Shown here piece after piece: positions 22,362 through 31,753 of a stretch of 64,000 bases of DNA. A program made the position numbers and the translations under genes. Position 1 is the stretch's first letter. The number at the start of each line of letters is the position of its first letter. Location of the stretch: contig CAJNDS010001680.1 of assembly GCA_905221605.1 (NCBI GenBank), positions 62,001 to 126,000 on the forward strand, read 5' to 3'. This DNA comes from Symbiodinium natans (Eukaryota; Sar; Dinophyceae; Suessiales; Symbiodiniaceae). The notes under the pieces were generated by a model. It did no database searches. It was not told where the DNA came from and saw only the letters and a program-made list of their open reading frames with translations.

Positions 22362-22469
22362 ACAGTGGGTTTAGGGCCTTTAGGGTTTAGGAGCTAAAAG
22401 GGCCAGATGTATCTAAAAGGGCCTAGGGTTTAGGGTTAAGGGTTTGGTGTTTAGGGCCAGATGTATCAG

Positions 22470-22571
22470 TATGGTCTCTTCGTCAGTCAAGTTAGAGAAG
22501 AGTGGGCTCGTCCTAACATGGTAACACCGGCCCGTCGGGTCTCGAGGACCGCAGCAAGCCTGATGCACAAA
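22470..22571 (+). CDS. Putative exon, 34 codons
   Basis: After GTATCAG, reads YGLFVSQVREEWARPNMVTP then ARRVSRTAASLMHK. The preceding telomeric stretch is flanked by a 14-bp duplication. Confidence 0.48.
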
Positions 22572-22856
22572 GGGTTTACTGTTTAGGGTTAGGGCTCAAG
22601 GTTTAGGGTCTTAGGGTTTCGGGTTTAAGGTCTTAGGGTCTTAGGGTCTAGGGTTTAGGGTTTAGGGTTTAGGGTGGGTTTAGGATCATCCCAAACCTTA
22701 CCCTCTTCAATGACTAAAATCTACGGCCCCAGTCATGGGCTGCTCTAGGTAGGTGTCTAAGTACCCTAGAAAACATGTCACCCTGGGTTACTGTGCTTAA
22801 AGCCACAGCTACTCAAAACTCGAACCCATGAAGCCCCAAGAAGCGGCTTAACCAAG

Positions 22857-22920
22857 GAACTCCTAGAGGACTTGTCCGACGCGGACATTCGGAACTTCTT
22901 CAGTGCCTTGACAGTGCTAG
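22857..22920 (+). CDS. Putative exon
   Basis: After AACCAAG, reads ELLEDLSDADIRNFFSALTV. TTTAGGG follows directly. Confidence 0.45.
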
Positions 22921-23246
22921 GGTTTAGGGTTTAGGTTTAGGGAGTACTCAAACAACTCCGAAACTTGGGTTCTGCACCCATCTGGAAAAGTAACCACAAG
23001 AGGCCATTTGAGCTTAAGACTACGCAGAAACTGTTGCTTTGAAGGGGAATGGTAGTGCGAAATCAGGCCTTACTGAGGCTTCCTTTGGCCGTTTCAATCC
23101 GGAGGTTGCTTTTGAGGGGAATCCTTGCTAAAATCTCAGAAAGACAGGCACATAACGTATACACGGTGAGATGAGTGTGAGTATCTTGGCTTCGGAACTA
23201 GGACCAGGAGCCCGAGACCTCAAACCCCAAAACAAATCGGGGATCA

Positions 23247-23303
23247 GGGTTTAGGGTTTAGGGGGCCCTAAACCCTAAACTCTAAACCCTAAACCCTAAA
23301 CCG
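23247..23303. repeat. Head-to-head telomeric junction
   Basis: GGGTTTAGGGTTTAGGGG abuts GCCCTAAACCCTAAAC: G strand then C strand with no spacer. A similar abutment (TTTAGGGTACCCTAAA) lies at 8138-8153. Confidence 0.85.
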
Positions 23304-23371
23304 GTAGCACGACTTGTCAAGAGAGGAGTCGCGCCCCAGGCCCGTAGGTTTTCGTTTCAAGGTGAAGGGTT
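23303..23371 (+). CDS. Putative exon
   Basis: Reads VARLVKRGVAPQARRFSFQG. It starts at the end of the head-to-head telomeric junction and ends at a family D element. Confidence 0.35.
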
Positions 23372-23497
23372 CTACTTGAAGGTTCATGGGAAGTTGTAAG
23401 TGGAGTTATATGTACCCCAAGTAAGATTATAGCCAGTTAAAAGTATAATTACCCTACAAATCACCCCACTTGTAACTATCCATGAACCTCCAGGTAC
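23372..23497 (+). repeat. Hairpin element, family D
   Basis: CTACTTGAAGGTTCATGGG ... ATCCATGAACCTCCAGGTA, well preserved. Confidence 0.65.
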
Positions 23498-23587
23498 AGG
23501 GTTAGGGTTTAGGGTTTAGGGTTCAGGGTTCAGGGTTTAGGGTTTAGGGTTTAGGGTTTAGTCAAAGGGTTTAGGGTTTAGACCCAG

Positions 23588-23712
23588 AAAACCCAGAGTG
23601 TCCCTGGAGTCCCCAACCCCAGAGTGTCCCTAAAGTGCCTCGCCCAGGGTGTCCCTGGAGTGCCCAACCGCAGAGTGTCCCTTGAGTGCCCAACCCCAAA
23701 GTATCTCTGCCC
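23588..23712 (+). repeat. 26-bp minisatellite, about 5 copies
   Basis: The unit CAGAGTGTCCCTGGAGTGCC plus CAACCC recurs with substitutions. Confidence 0.88.
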
Positions 23713-23869
23713 AGAGAGGGTGGGTGTTTTGTATGTATATCTATACATAGCATTGTATGTACATGTGCATATGGCCCATTCTGAAAATGATGGTCCTTTT
23801 TGGGGGTACCCTAAATATTATGGGTCGCCTTGCAATAGTAACCCCAAAACGGACCAGAGATTAGAACAT

Positions 23870-23924
23870 TGACCACATGAACTTGCATGTGCCCCTGCGC
23901 TTCAAAAAGTGTGCTGGTGACGAG
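23870..23924 (+). CDS. Putative exon with GT donor
   Basis: Reads HMNLHVPLRFKKCAGDE and ends GACGAG|GTGAGG, a canonical donor. A second island (DSGPSARSLPLMRAAFE) lies at 23948-24000. Confidence 0.42.
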
Positions 23925-24245
23925 GTGAGGGGCTGAAGATGGTGCAGCTGATTCTGGTCCCTCGGCTCGGAGTTTGCCTTTGATGCGCGCCGCTTTTGAG
24001 GTTTAGGGTTTGGGGATTAGGGTTTTGCAAAGGAGGGGCCCCCTCGTTATGGGTAGGGATATTCGTAAGAGCCTTGTATTGGTTTGTAGGTCGCAAGTAT
24101 TGTAGATCTTAGGCGCTTCCCTGAATTCCAGGTTAGTTAGCTTTGTGAGGGAGACACTCCTTTGTAGTTGTAGGGTTTGAATTTGTGTGGTGTTGTTCTG
24201 AGCACAGCGGCATAACACTTTGGATCAAGTAATTGTTTAGTCCAG

Positions 24246-24453
24246 GACGCAGTAGGCCTGATGCACTGTTTGTTTACCGATGGGTGTGGCGCTCCCACAG
24301 CCGCGAAGCCGCACCATGAAGAAGTCACACCAGTGGCGGTTCTTCGTGATGAAAGCGAAATAGCAAGCTCTCCGACAGAGCTGGTTTTCAGTGCAGACCC
24401 TGCCCTACCGGTAGCATTTTTGACATTCAGCAGGCCGAATGGAGGTTCTGACG
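24246..24453 (+). CDS. PDZ-like gene, exon a
   Basis: Open after GTCCAG at 24240-24245. It reads DAVGLMHCLFTD, then PHHEEVTPVAVLRDESE and FSADPALPVAFLTFSRPNGG, ending ...GGT TCT GAC. The exon is followed by GTTC and a family A element whose right end is also followed by GTTC. Cutting at GAC|GTTC and resuming at AAG|GTTC keeps the frame into the PDZ-like exon. The upstream border is less certain. Confidence 0.6.
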
Positions 24454-24643
24454 TTCCTTGGGTCGCCCAGTGGTACCCTTTTTGCCTTTTGGTTGGTTCA
24501 AAGCTCCCTTTTCCAGAAACCAGCGCAAATGAGGAGCCCTAAACCCTAAACAATAACCCGAAACACTAAGCCCTTAACCCTTAACCCTTAACCCTTAACC
24601 CTTAACCCTACCCTTATCACAATATGGTGACCGGGCGACCAAG
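24454..24643 (+). mobile_element. Introner, family A, intron 1 of the PDZ-like gene
   Basis: Ends are CTTGGGTCGCCCAGTGG and GACCGGGCGACCAAG, an inverted pair (GGTCGCCC/GGGCGACC). GTTC occurs directly before and directly after it. Splicing GT...AG from the first GTTC to CCAAG removes the element plus one GTTC and leaves a continuous frame. A C-strand telomeric stretch (24538-24608) lies inside it. Confidence 0.75.
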
Positions 24644-24763
24644 GTTCTGGAGTTCACGTCACGGCCCTTAGGTTTCCGCATCTCCCAGACCTATCCCTAT
24701 ACGGTCACGGACGTTGCAGCCGGGCCCGGTAGATCTGCCCAGCCAGGATGGGTGCTGACACAT
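24644..24763 (+). CDS. PDZ-like gene, exon b
   Basis: Reads VLEFTSRPLGFRISQ, then TVTDVAAGPGRSAQPGWVLT, ending ACA CAT. PLGFRI, VTDVAAG and PGWVLTHV-NGEEL (continued in exon c) match the layout of PDZ domains: carboxylate-loop strand, then V-x-x-V, then G-W-V-x-x-V-N-G. PDZ-like proteins of this form are common in dinoflagellate proteomes. A GT (GTCTCT) follows at 24764. This is the most family-like host coding sequence in the window. Confidence 0.7.
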
Positions 24764-24830
24764 GTCTCTTAGGTATACCTTGGGAATGTTTTTTCCATTT
24801 TGGGTGTACTAGAATTCCTAAGAAACAGCT

Positions 24831-24916
24831 CCCTAAACCCTAAACCCTAAACCCTAAACCCTAAACCCTAAACCCTAAACCCTAAACCCTAAACCCTAAA
24901 CCCTAAACCCTAAACC
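24831..24916 (-). repeat. Telomeric array, C strand
   Basis: About 12 CCCTAAA units inside intron 2 of the PDZ-like gene. Confidence 0.97.
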
Positions 24917-24947
24917 CAAAAGAAACGGGTCCCCAAGTCCAGTGTAG

Positions 24948-25040
24948 GTCAATGGTGAGGAGCTGCCGGCTTTTTGGGACCAAGCCGCGCCTTTGCTCCG
25001 GAAGGCCACCCAGACCCTCCCTCAGATCTCTCGGAGTGAT
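24948..25040 (+). CDS. PDZ-like gene, exon c
   Basis: Follows AGTGTAG and starts GTC AAT GGT GAG GAG CTG, completing the PDZ-like WVLTH-VNGEEL. It continues FWDQAAPLLRKATQTLPQIS to AGT. Phase 0 with exon b. The preceding intron (24764-24947) carries a 12-unit CCCTAAA array. It is followed by GATCCTTGG and a TTTAGGG array; GATCCT recurs at the start of exon d. Confidence 0.7.
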
Positions 25041-25448
25041 CCTTGGTTTAGGGTTTAGGGTTTAGGGTTTAGGGTTTAGGGTTTATGGGGATTAGTTACT
25101 TAGTTTAGGAGACAAATAAGATTATGTAATTATAAGGGTCCCTTCTATACCTCCCTATACCCCCTTAATAGGTGCTTCTGCCCAGTGTTATCCCTTTTTG
25201 CTTTTTTTTTTCTTTTGGGGGGGGGGGGTCCAAAGAGTTCCTGATAAAGTAACCATCCCCACAAAGGGAACCCTTATTGTAGTGTGGCGGTTGCCCTAAA
25301 CGCTATGCCCCCAAAGAAGGGTGCCCTTGTCGTAAACCCTAAACCCTCAACCCTCAACCCTCAACCCTAAACCCTAAACCCCAAACCCTAAACCCTAAAC
25401 CCTAAACCCTAAACCCTGCCCTTACCACAATATGGTTCCGGAGCCACC
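25041..25448 (+). mobile_element. Introner-like intron 3 of the PDZ-like gene, with telomeric arrays
   Basis: Left end GATCCTTGG runs into TTTAGGG repeats; the right end is GGAGCCACCAAG followed by GATCCT. The 6-bp duplication GATCCT flanks the intron, and removing one copy keeps the frame (RS-DPAPAP). If the cut is at AGT|GATCCT the intron is GA...AG, a donor class reported for dinoflagellates. It contains a CCCTAAA array at 25336-25419 and a G12 run. Confidence 0.6.
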
Positions 25449-25509
25449 AAGGATCCTGCGCCGGCGCCGCGCCAAGGCAGGAAGCCTGCAGCCAAGGGGA
25501 AATCCAACC
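25449..25509 (+). CDS. PDZ-like gene, exon d
   Basis: Starts GAT CCT GCG CCG after CCACCAAG and reads DPAPAPRQGRKPAAKGKSNL, a basic Pro/Ala-rich linker, in frame with exon c. It ends before GTTGC; the same GTTGC starts exon e after the next family A element. Confidence 0.6.
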
Positions 25510-25699
25510 TGGTTGCTAATATGTGTTTAGGGGTTAGGGTTTTAGGGTTTAGGGTTTAGGGTTTAGGGTTTAGGGTTTAGGGTTCCTGGTAGCCCAGTGG
25601 TACTCTTTTGCCCCTTTGTTTTTGGTTATGGGCCCCCGTTATAAAATGACCAACCCAAAAAAGGGTGCCCTTATGATATGATGGTTACGGGCTACCAAG
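25510..25699 (+). mobile_element. Introner, family A, intron 4 of the PDZ-like gene
   Basis: Starts GTTGCTAATATG, then a TTTAGGG array, then CCTGGTAGCCCAGTGG ... GGGCTACCAAG, followed by GTTGC again. GT...AG splicing across the duplicated GTTGC joins AAC CTG to GTT GCA in frame. The inverted ends are GGTAGCCC/GGGCTACC. Confidence 0.7.
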
Positions 25700-25775
25700 G
25701 TTGCAAGCTTCACGCCGTGGGCGTGGACGTCCAAGGCATCCCTGGAGAATCACATCATGCGCTACCAACGTCCTT
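25700..25775 (+). CDS. PDZ-like gene, exon e (3' end uncertain)
   Basis: Reads VASFTPWAWTSKASLENHIM in the frame set by exon d, then RYQRPLV, and stops at TAG 25808-25810 if unspliced. The other frame over 25678-26055 is also open for 125 codons, so where this exon ends is unresolved. Confidence 0.5.
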
Positions 25776-25995
25776 TAGTCCAGATGCCGACTGTACAGAA
25801 CTCCGGGTAGACCCATGGATATTTGTAGACCCCTATGGGATAGTTCAGATTTCGCCTTCTTGGGTGGGTTTAAGAGGATCATATCTTGGAACATGTTCAG
25901 AGAGTTGGACGGGTCAACCTAGCATTGCGGCAGCCAGTTTATCTGCGCTAGATCTGGAACTAAGCCTCGTCGTGATTGCTGACCAGGCTATTAGA

Positions 25996-26113
25996 CTTGG
26001 TAGCCCAGTGGTACCCTGTTCCCTTTTTTTGGTTCAAGGTTCCCTTCTAAAGTAATTAACCACACCAAAAAAAGGTGCCCTGATGATTATTATATGGCTA
26101 CTGGGCTACCAAG
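25996..26113 (+). mobile_element. Hairpin element, family A
   Basis: CTTGGTAGCCCAGTGGTACC ... TACTGGGCTACCAAG. Flanked on both sides by TATTAGA (25989-25995 and 26114-26120), a clean target duplication. Confidence 0.75.
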
Positions 26114-26237
26114 TATTAGATGCTTTCCCATCTCGCCCACACCCATAGAGCGAAGAGAATCCAAGAGCTCCGCGATGGGTTCCTGAACGACGGATTAAAG
26201 CAAGCCTCCAGGTCCATCTTCAGAAATCTTGCTAGGT
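26114..26237 (+). CDS. Putative exon after a family A element
   Basis: Best frame reads MLSHLAHTHRAKRIQELRDG then FLNDGLKQASRSIFRNLA, a basic helical segment to TAG. Starts at the right-hand target duplication. Confidence 0.42.
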
Positions 26238-26790
26238 AGGCTCTTGGGGTTATATATATATATATATTATATTATTTATTTATTTCGTTTTATTCATTTT
26301 TTGTTTTTGTTAATCCCTTATTGGGTTTATATCAGGATCATGTGTTACGAACGTTTTTCAGAGGGCTTCAAAGATCATGCTAGCTTGGTCTTGAGAAGCT
26401 CTGGGATTCTCTGAATCCATAGGGTGCCCTCTTCGCTCAATGCGTACAAGGCCCTCTTACCCGGGCAGCCGGCCTCGATCACCAGATGGCGATGTGCGGG
26501 AAAAATGCATGCACGTCTGATACGAGCTCCGAATAGAATAGTCTTTCTTCAGTAATATTCCCCAATGGTCCCTCTCTCTCTATATATATACATATATATA
26601 CACATATATATATATATAATTATACAATAATGACCCCCAAACACCCTATTCCAATTGTTAAGGCCCCGTCAAGTTGGTTGGGGGGGAATTGAGGCCTGGG
26701 GAGCGGGTCTGCTTCTGATATCGGGTTCTGAGTGGAGGTAGATGTGTCAAGAGTGTCTTAGGCCTAGGCGTTGGCTCGTTTTATGGTTTA

Positions 26791-26896
26791 GGGAAGTGTG
26801 CGGCAATTCTCTTCCGAGATCGTTACCCTGCAGTGCGTGTCCAGGCGGGTGACAAAAACAAACCATTCGGCTCAGATCGGTGTTGGCTGAAATGGG
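26791..26896 (+). CDS. Putative exon, 35 codons
   Basis: Reads GKCAAILFRDRYPAVRVQAG then DKNKPFGSDRCWLKWG. Confidence 0.42.
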
Positions 26897-27048
26897 GTTT
26901 ACGAAAATAGCCCCGATAGACCCCCAAATAGTCGGATCCCTTATAAGAAGGGCCCCAGTAAGGCACCCCTAATTTCGGAAAGCCCCAAGTGGCGGCTTCG
27001 GGGACGATCTAGATTTGGAAAAGGGGACCTAATTGAAACACAGGAGCC

Positions 27049-27193
27049 TAACTACTGTTCTTAACCCCTAGAAACCCTGACTACTGTTCTTAACCCCTAA
27101 AAACCCTGACTACTGTTCTTAACCCCTAGAAACCCTGACTACTGTTCTTAACCCCTAGAAACCCTGACTACTGTTCTTAACCCCTAGAAAACC
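27049..27193 (+). repeat. 29-bp minisatellite, 5 copies
   Basis: The unit CTGACTACTGTTCTTAACCC continues CTAGAAACC. Copies differ by one or two bases. Confidence 0.92.
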
Positions 27194-27238
27194 TCATGTA
27201 GTCATGCGTAGGCCCCTTCTAGTCTCACGGGGTACCAG

Positions 27239-27317
27239 ATGGCTTCGCCAACGTCGAATACCTTGTGCATTCACGGCCACAGCTGGGGCAAGAATAGCCT
27301 TGGTTTTTGCATCAAGG
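27239..27317 (+). CDS. Putative exon, frame ambiguous
   Basis: After GGTACCAG, two frames are open: DGFANVEYLVHSRPQLGQE and MASPTSNTLCIHGHSWGKN. TTTAGGG follows. Confidence 0.35.
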
Positions 27318-27377
27318 TTTAGGGTTTAGGGTTTAGGGTCTCAAAGTCCGTTGCTCAAAAGGGTTTAGGGTTACATC

Positions 27378-27500
27378 ATGTCAGCACGCGAGCGTTGTCC
27401 TCACAAAGCCCAGGAAATCTCCCCGTACTCCAGCACGTTCGAGAAGATCGTGAAGCCAGTGAAGGCGCCAGCGCCGGGGGCTTTCTCAAAGAACCGAACT
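27378..27500 (+). CDS. Putative exon, strand ambiguous
   Basis: Plus frames read HHVSTRALSSQSPGNLPVLQ and MSARERCPHKAQEISPYSST; the minus strand also reads well (KAPGAGAFTGFTIFSNVLEY). I cannot choose. Confidence 0.3.
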
Positions 27501-27836
27501 ACTTGGACCCGGAGTGGGCCCCTTATTCCCTTTTTCTCAGGGCTTAAGTTCCCTTATCAGCCCCTTTAAACCAAAAAAAGGGCGTACCCTATTTATTCCT
27601 ATTCCGGGATATAGACTGCGTAACTGTCGATTTTGTTTCTTTGCCCGCCCTTCCGGTTTTTCCTGGTTCGTTTTGCCCAGAGCGTCCCTAGGTCTTTAAG
27701 GGCCCGCCGCCAACGTTTGCCCACCTTTTGCAGAGGCAAGCGTGACTGGACCCATTGCACTTAGTTTAGGGGTTTAGGGGTTTAGGGGTTTAGGGGTTTA
27801 GGGGTTAGGGGTTAGGGGTTAGGGTTTAGGGTTTAG

Positions 27837-27943
27837 AAGCTGCGAACCTGATTATTGGCAAGCGTAGCAGAATCGGCCATACAGAATTCCTCATTCTCAC
27901 GCCGCGCTCAGGAAGAGAATTGTTCCCGCGCATCTTTGGGTGA
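27837..27943 (+). CDS. Putative exon, 34 codons
   Basis: Reads ANLIIGKRSRIGHTEFLILT then PRSGRELFPRIFG to TGA. A second island, 27951-28139, reads GHGNVLKREDYHDHAGMGAL in one frame and NMDAVEGHRCKDALAMGRRQ in another. Confidence 0.42.
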
Positions 27944-28210
27944 AACAATGTCACGGACGAGTTCTGAAACGGTCACGGAAACGTTCTGAAACGAGAAGAC
28001 TACCATGATCATGCGGGCATGGGTGCGCTGGCCATTCGCACTCACGGCTAACATGGATGCCGTCGAAGGGCATAGATGCAAGGACGCTCTGGCCATGGGA
28101 AGGAGGCAGGTAGTACACAGCAAACACTCAAATGTGTGAACCCTAAACCCTAAACCCTAAACCCTGAACCAGTCCGTTTGACATTCTAGGAAAAATGACA
28201 CTCAAACCTG

Positions 28211-28272
28211 ATTCGTTGTTTTTTGCCATCGAACAAAAGCACACGACGTACAAGAAGGTGTGGGCAAACGTT
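28211..28272 (+). CDS. Putative exon
   Basis: Reads SLFFAIEQKHTTYKKVWANV; CCCTAAA repeats follow. Confidence 0.4.
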
Positions 28273-28352
28273 CCCTAAACCCTAAACCCTAGACCCTAGA
28301 CCATAGACGACCCTAGACCCTAAACCCTAAACCCTAAACCTAAACAGATTTA

Positions 28353-28424
28353 GGCCAAATGTGAGGCTGGTCGGGACTGATCCGAGCTTCGCAATGTTTC
28401 GGGGTTTGAGGGCTACGGTTCAGT
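28353..28424 (+). CDS. Putative exon between inverted telomeric arrays
   Basis: Reads RPNVRLVGTDPSFAMFRGL. CCCTAAA array upstream, 13-unit TTTAGGG array downstream. Confidence 0.45.
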
Positions 28425-28425
28425 C

Positions 28426-28520
28426 AGGGTTTAGGGTTTAGGGTCTAGGGTCTAGGGTTTAGGGTTTAGGGTTTAGGGTTTAGGGTTTAGGGTTTAGGGT
28501 TTAGGGTTTAGGGTTTAGGG
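28426..28520 (+). repeat. Telomeric array, G strand
   Basis: About 13 units, two of them TCTAGGG. Confidence 0.95.
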
Positions 28521-28638
28521 TGGGAGCCTGCACTTGACGATCTTTCTCCGGATTGTTTACGCTTTCAGCTTTTTAGGGTTTAGGGTTTAGGGTTTAGGGT
28601 TTAGGGTTTAGGGTTAAAACAAATCCTCCTTTGCGCAG

Positions 28639-28701
28639 GCAGAGGACGAAGACTTTGTGGACGACGTTTCGCAGTATCTCTCAGAGAAGCACTTCGTGCA
28701 G
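28639..28701 (+). CDS. Putative exon before a 33-nt intron
   Basis: After TTTGCGCAG, reads AEDEDFVDDVSQYLSEKHFV then Q. The next bases GAATTTTTTCACTAACTCAG form a possible 33-nt GA...AG intron with a CACTAAC branch-like motif, ending CAAAG at 28734. Confidence 0.48.
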
Positions 28702-28734
28702 GAATTTTTTCACTAACTCAGGAGTAGCTCAAAG

Positions 28735-28794
28735 TGGGAGTTCAATAAGAGGATCCTCACCTACCGCATGGTGCTTTGCACGACACGCAGCTAG
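28735..28794 (+). CDS. Putative exon after the 33-nt intron
   Basis: Reads WEFNKRILTYRMVLCTTRS to TAG, in phase 0 with the preceding exon. Confidence 0.45.
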   Translation, partial: WEFNKRILTYRMVLCTTRS

Positions 28795-28888
28795 CCCATG
28801 TAGAGGCAGTGGACCGCCAAACCCATGAAAAACGTTTTCGGCCAGTCCAGCAGGCACTCTTCCAGTGTAAGCCGTACGGCACTCTATC

Positions 28889-29078
28889 TACTATTTGCCC
28901 AAGAACCCCCAAAAAGATAAAATATTTCCGCCTCATAAGGGTGTAGTATGTATTGTTTTCTTGCTTGCTTAAGAACCCCCCAAAGAATGAGATATGTTCT
29001 TCCTTATGCGGGCAAGATAGGGATTACCGTGTTTTTTTTTTTGGGGGGGGGGGGGGGGGGTTCTTATGCAAATAGTAG
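28889..29078 (+). repeat. Hairpin element, family E, nested double copy
   Basis: CTACTATTTGCCCAAGAACC, then a second left arm CTTGCTTAAGAACCCCCC, then one right arm TTCTTATGCAAATAGTAG after a T12G20 run. One copy appears inserted in another. Confidence 0.55.
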
Positions 29079-29188
29079 AGCAATGTACCTGAGCTCCAGA
29101 CCCCCCCCCCCCCCCCCCCCCACCCTAAACCCTAAACCCTAAACCCTAAACTCTAAACCCTAAACCCTAAACCCTAAACCCTAACCAG

Positions 29189-29266
29189 GAGCGGCAGAAG
29201 TTCCACATGCGATCCAAGCCTCTCGGCTGCAAGACCCTGGTTGCGTCACAGCTCACTGGTTTCTAA
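29189..29266 (+). CDS. Putative exon between inverted telomeric arrays
   Basis: After CTAACCAG, reads ERQKFHMRSKPLGCKTLVAS then QLTGF to TAA. CCCTAAA directly before, TTTAGGG directly after. Confidence 0.48.
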   Translation, partial: ERQKFHMRSKPLGCKTLVASQLTGF

Positions 29267-29322
29267 GGTTTAGGGTTTAGGGTTTAGGGTTTAGGGTTTA
29301 GGGTTTAGGGTTTAGGGTTTTG

Positions 29323-29417
29323 GAGGTTTCCCTTATACTGACAGCCCTTAATAGGGATCACAGTACCCCCTATGATAATCCCTTTTAAGGACTGTCCGTA
29401 TGAGGGGGAACATCCCA
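29323..29417 (+). repeat. Hairpin element, family C
   Basis: GGAGGTTTCCCTTATACTGA ... GAGGGGGAACATCCCAAG, with inner complementary TTAATAGGGAT / ATAATCCCTTTTAA. Confidence 0.6.
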
Positions 29418-29629
29418 AGCTTGGGTTTTAGGGCGGGTTTAGAAAGTGCAGGGCCATGTATTGCATACATGGTAGCGCGAGACTCCCCTACACACGTACG
29501 AGAAGCTCACATTTTGGGCGGTGTCCTGCAGTGGCGTTGGCCCACGCCGTTGTCATTATTCGCTTGGCCTTGTAATAGTTTAAAATTGGGCCTGACGCTA
29601 CTTTACAGGAACCGGTTTAAGACCCAAGT

Positions 29630-29872
29630 ATGGGCACATGGACCGTTTGGGTAATGCCAGTTCTGATCATGAATGCTTTGAAGGTTTTTGAGAGCGGAGG
29701 GCTGAGACATTGCGCAAAGATCCAGTTTGCGCAGCCGCCATCGACGGCTAAGCTTTGCAGGTACCGCTTGGCCTACTACTTCCTCTCTCGCTTTGTGCGC
29801 ACGATCGAGGTCATGACCGATGGTACCTTGAAGTTGTTTGAAGCCCTGAGCTCCAAACCCAAAACCCTGCAA
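29630..29872 (+). CDS. Putative exon(s), 80 open codons with membrane-like segments
   Basis: Reads MGTWTVWVMPVLIMNALKVF, then RLAYYFLSRFVRTIEVMTDG and TLKLFEALS. TTTGCAG at 29754-29760 could split it in two. No family recognised. A minus frame is open too but less protein-like. Confidence 0.48.
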
Positions 29873-30307
29873 GCAAGTGGTATATATCCATCTAGCTCGA
29901 TACTGAGTATACCCGCCGCCATTTCCCTACCATTGGGGGACCTACCATTGGGGGACCCAACTGGAACGCCTGCAGACGCAACCCGAACTAGACGGTCTTC
30001 GAGTACTTAGGGGCAGCAGCCCGTTGAGTCGTGAGGATGGCTGTGGGCTTGAGGTAGGCCCTGTGGATATTTTACATTTTTCCCTTATTCGGTTTCAGAG
30101 GATCATATTGAGAATATTTTTCAGAGGGGTTTCTAACGGCCATCTTAGATTCACAAGCCGTGGCAGCGATGCTACAGCTGTCTTTGACCGTGAAGATGCG
30201 CCTAGCATGTCAGAGCTGCGAGCGATTGAACTCTTTAGGTTTAGGGTTTGGGATTAGTTTAGGGTTTAGGGTTTAGGGTTTTGAAACCTCTTCAAGGTGT
30301 GCAGAAG

Positions 30308-30399
30308 CCTGGTAGTCCAGTGGTACCCTGATACCCTTTTCCCTTTTTAGGGTTCAGGGCTCCCCCTTATTATGATAATACGTTTACTGGGCTACCAAG
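30308..30399 (+). mobile_element. Hairpin element, family A
   Basis: CCTGGTAGTCCAGTGGTACC ... TACTGGGCTACCAAG. AAGC precedes and follows the element, a 4-bp target duplication. Confidence 0.65.
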
Positions 30400-30911
30400 A
30401 AGCCTAAGCAATCATGCAGTATCACCACCGAAGAACGCCAACACAACTGCAAGACACAGGACCCATCTTTTCATTCTAATTGCAAAGGGCCCTCGTTGCA
30501 TTGGGTGCCTATGCTCAGTGTTAAGTTGATGTGGGTTCTGCTTTGTTTTGGGTGTATCTTGTGGGCGCCCTGTTGAGGATACAAATACAATGAAGATCCT
30601 ACCTCATGTAGGGTTCCTTCCCAGAGACTCCCACATCCCTGAGTTGGCTTAAATGCAATAGGGATCCCAATAGGAATGCTTCTTTACGAGATGTTCAACA
30701 TGAAATAAGAATGCCCCTTAAGTAGAACGACGCTGGAGTCTTTGGCTTAATGTGTATTCCTCTATTGCGGCTACTGGATGTTCAAGCGGGCCTAGTGACC
30801 AGTGTTGAGGCAAAGAGGGTTTAGTTTAGGGTTAGGGTCCCTGCATGAAACATCTGCAAGGGTTGCTTCTCCAGGCACGTCAGAGAGCTTCTGGGTGACC
30901 CTAAACCCCAG

Positions 30912-31018
30912 TGTTCCGAATGGGCAAAGAAGGTTTAAGCTTCAGAGGCCTGTAAGTCGACAACCCAGGGCCGTACATGTTGTAAGGCCTGAGGTGCAAG
31001 AGCTTCTTGTCATGAAGG
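30912..31018 (+). CDS. Putative exon, 35 codons
   Basis: After AACCCCAG, reads PNGQRRFKLQRPVSRQPRAV then HVVRPEVQELLVMK, basic. Confidence 0.42.
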
Positions 31019-31086
31019 GTTTCGGGTTTTAGGGTTGAAGGGTTTCGGTTTTTGGTTTAGTTTAGGGTTAGGGTTTGGGGTTCCAA

Positions 31087-31232
31087 GATCTAACCGACAG
31101 AGCATGCAAGGCAACCTGCACTACCTGCACTTCTGTCTGCCGGTGACCGCCATGTGGTATGTGTACGGCGAAGCGAAGCAAAACATTCTGGACTCCTGCG
31201 GGTGCATCTGGCTGAGGGCCCATAAAGCCTAA
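31087..31232 (+). CDS. Putative exon, 48 codons
   Basis: Reads RSNRQSMQGNLHYLHFCLPV, TAMWYVYGEAKQNILDSCGC, then IWLRAHKA to TAA. Distinctly protein-like; family unknown. Confidence 0.48.
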
Positions 31233-31753
31233 CTTCGGGCCTGAGGGTTGAGGTTTAGCGAGCGAAGGTTTTAGACTTGAGGATCTACAGGGGAGGGGGC
31301 ACGCCGAGTCATAAGTAGAGTTATGAGAATTATGAGGACCCTGAATTGCGTTATAAGGCTCCTCGCTTAGGTTAGAATCCCTGACTACAGTTAGTATACT
31401 AAGAGGGGTCCTGCTTGTAGAGCTTGTAGCTCCCATCCTTCTGAGGCATCGTGTGGGACAGATTGTCGCCCAGTTGGCTTGGGGTTTAGGGTTTAGGGTT
31501 TAGGGTTTAGGGTTTAGGGTTTAGGGTTTAGGGCCGTGTTTCTTCTTCAGGCCTGGGGGCCCGATGGAGTTCAGGGTAGGTAGCTCTGAACTCTACGTAT
31601 AGCTTGTGAGACACTACCTGAAGGCTCCAATGTAGTTCCTTTTCGGGCTGGATGTAGGGGATTCTGGGATTCTAGTATACTACCCCAAAAAGGTACTAGA
31701 AAGGAGCCCGTGGGTAAACCCTAAACCCAGGTAGCAGGGGGTCGGCAGTGCAG

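Noticed and set aside
31399..31473. Island open on both strands (VLLVELVAPILLRHRVG on plus, MPQKDGSYKLYKQ on minus)
   Set aside because: Strand cannot be decided from sequence, so it was not listed as an exon.
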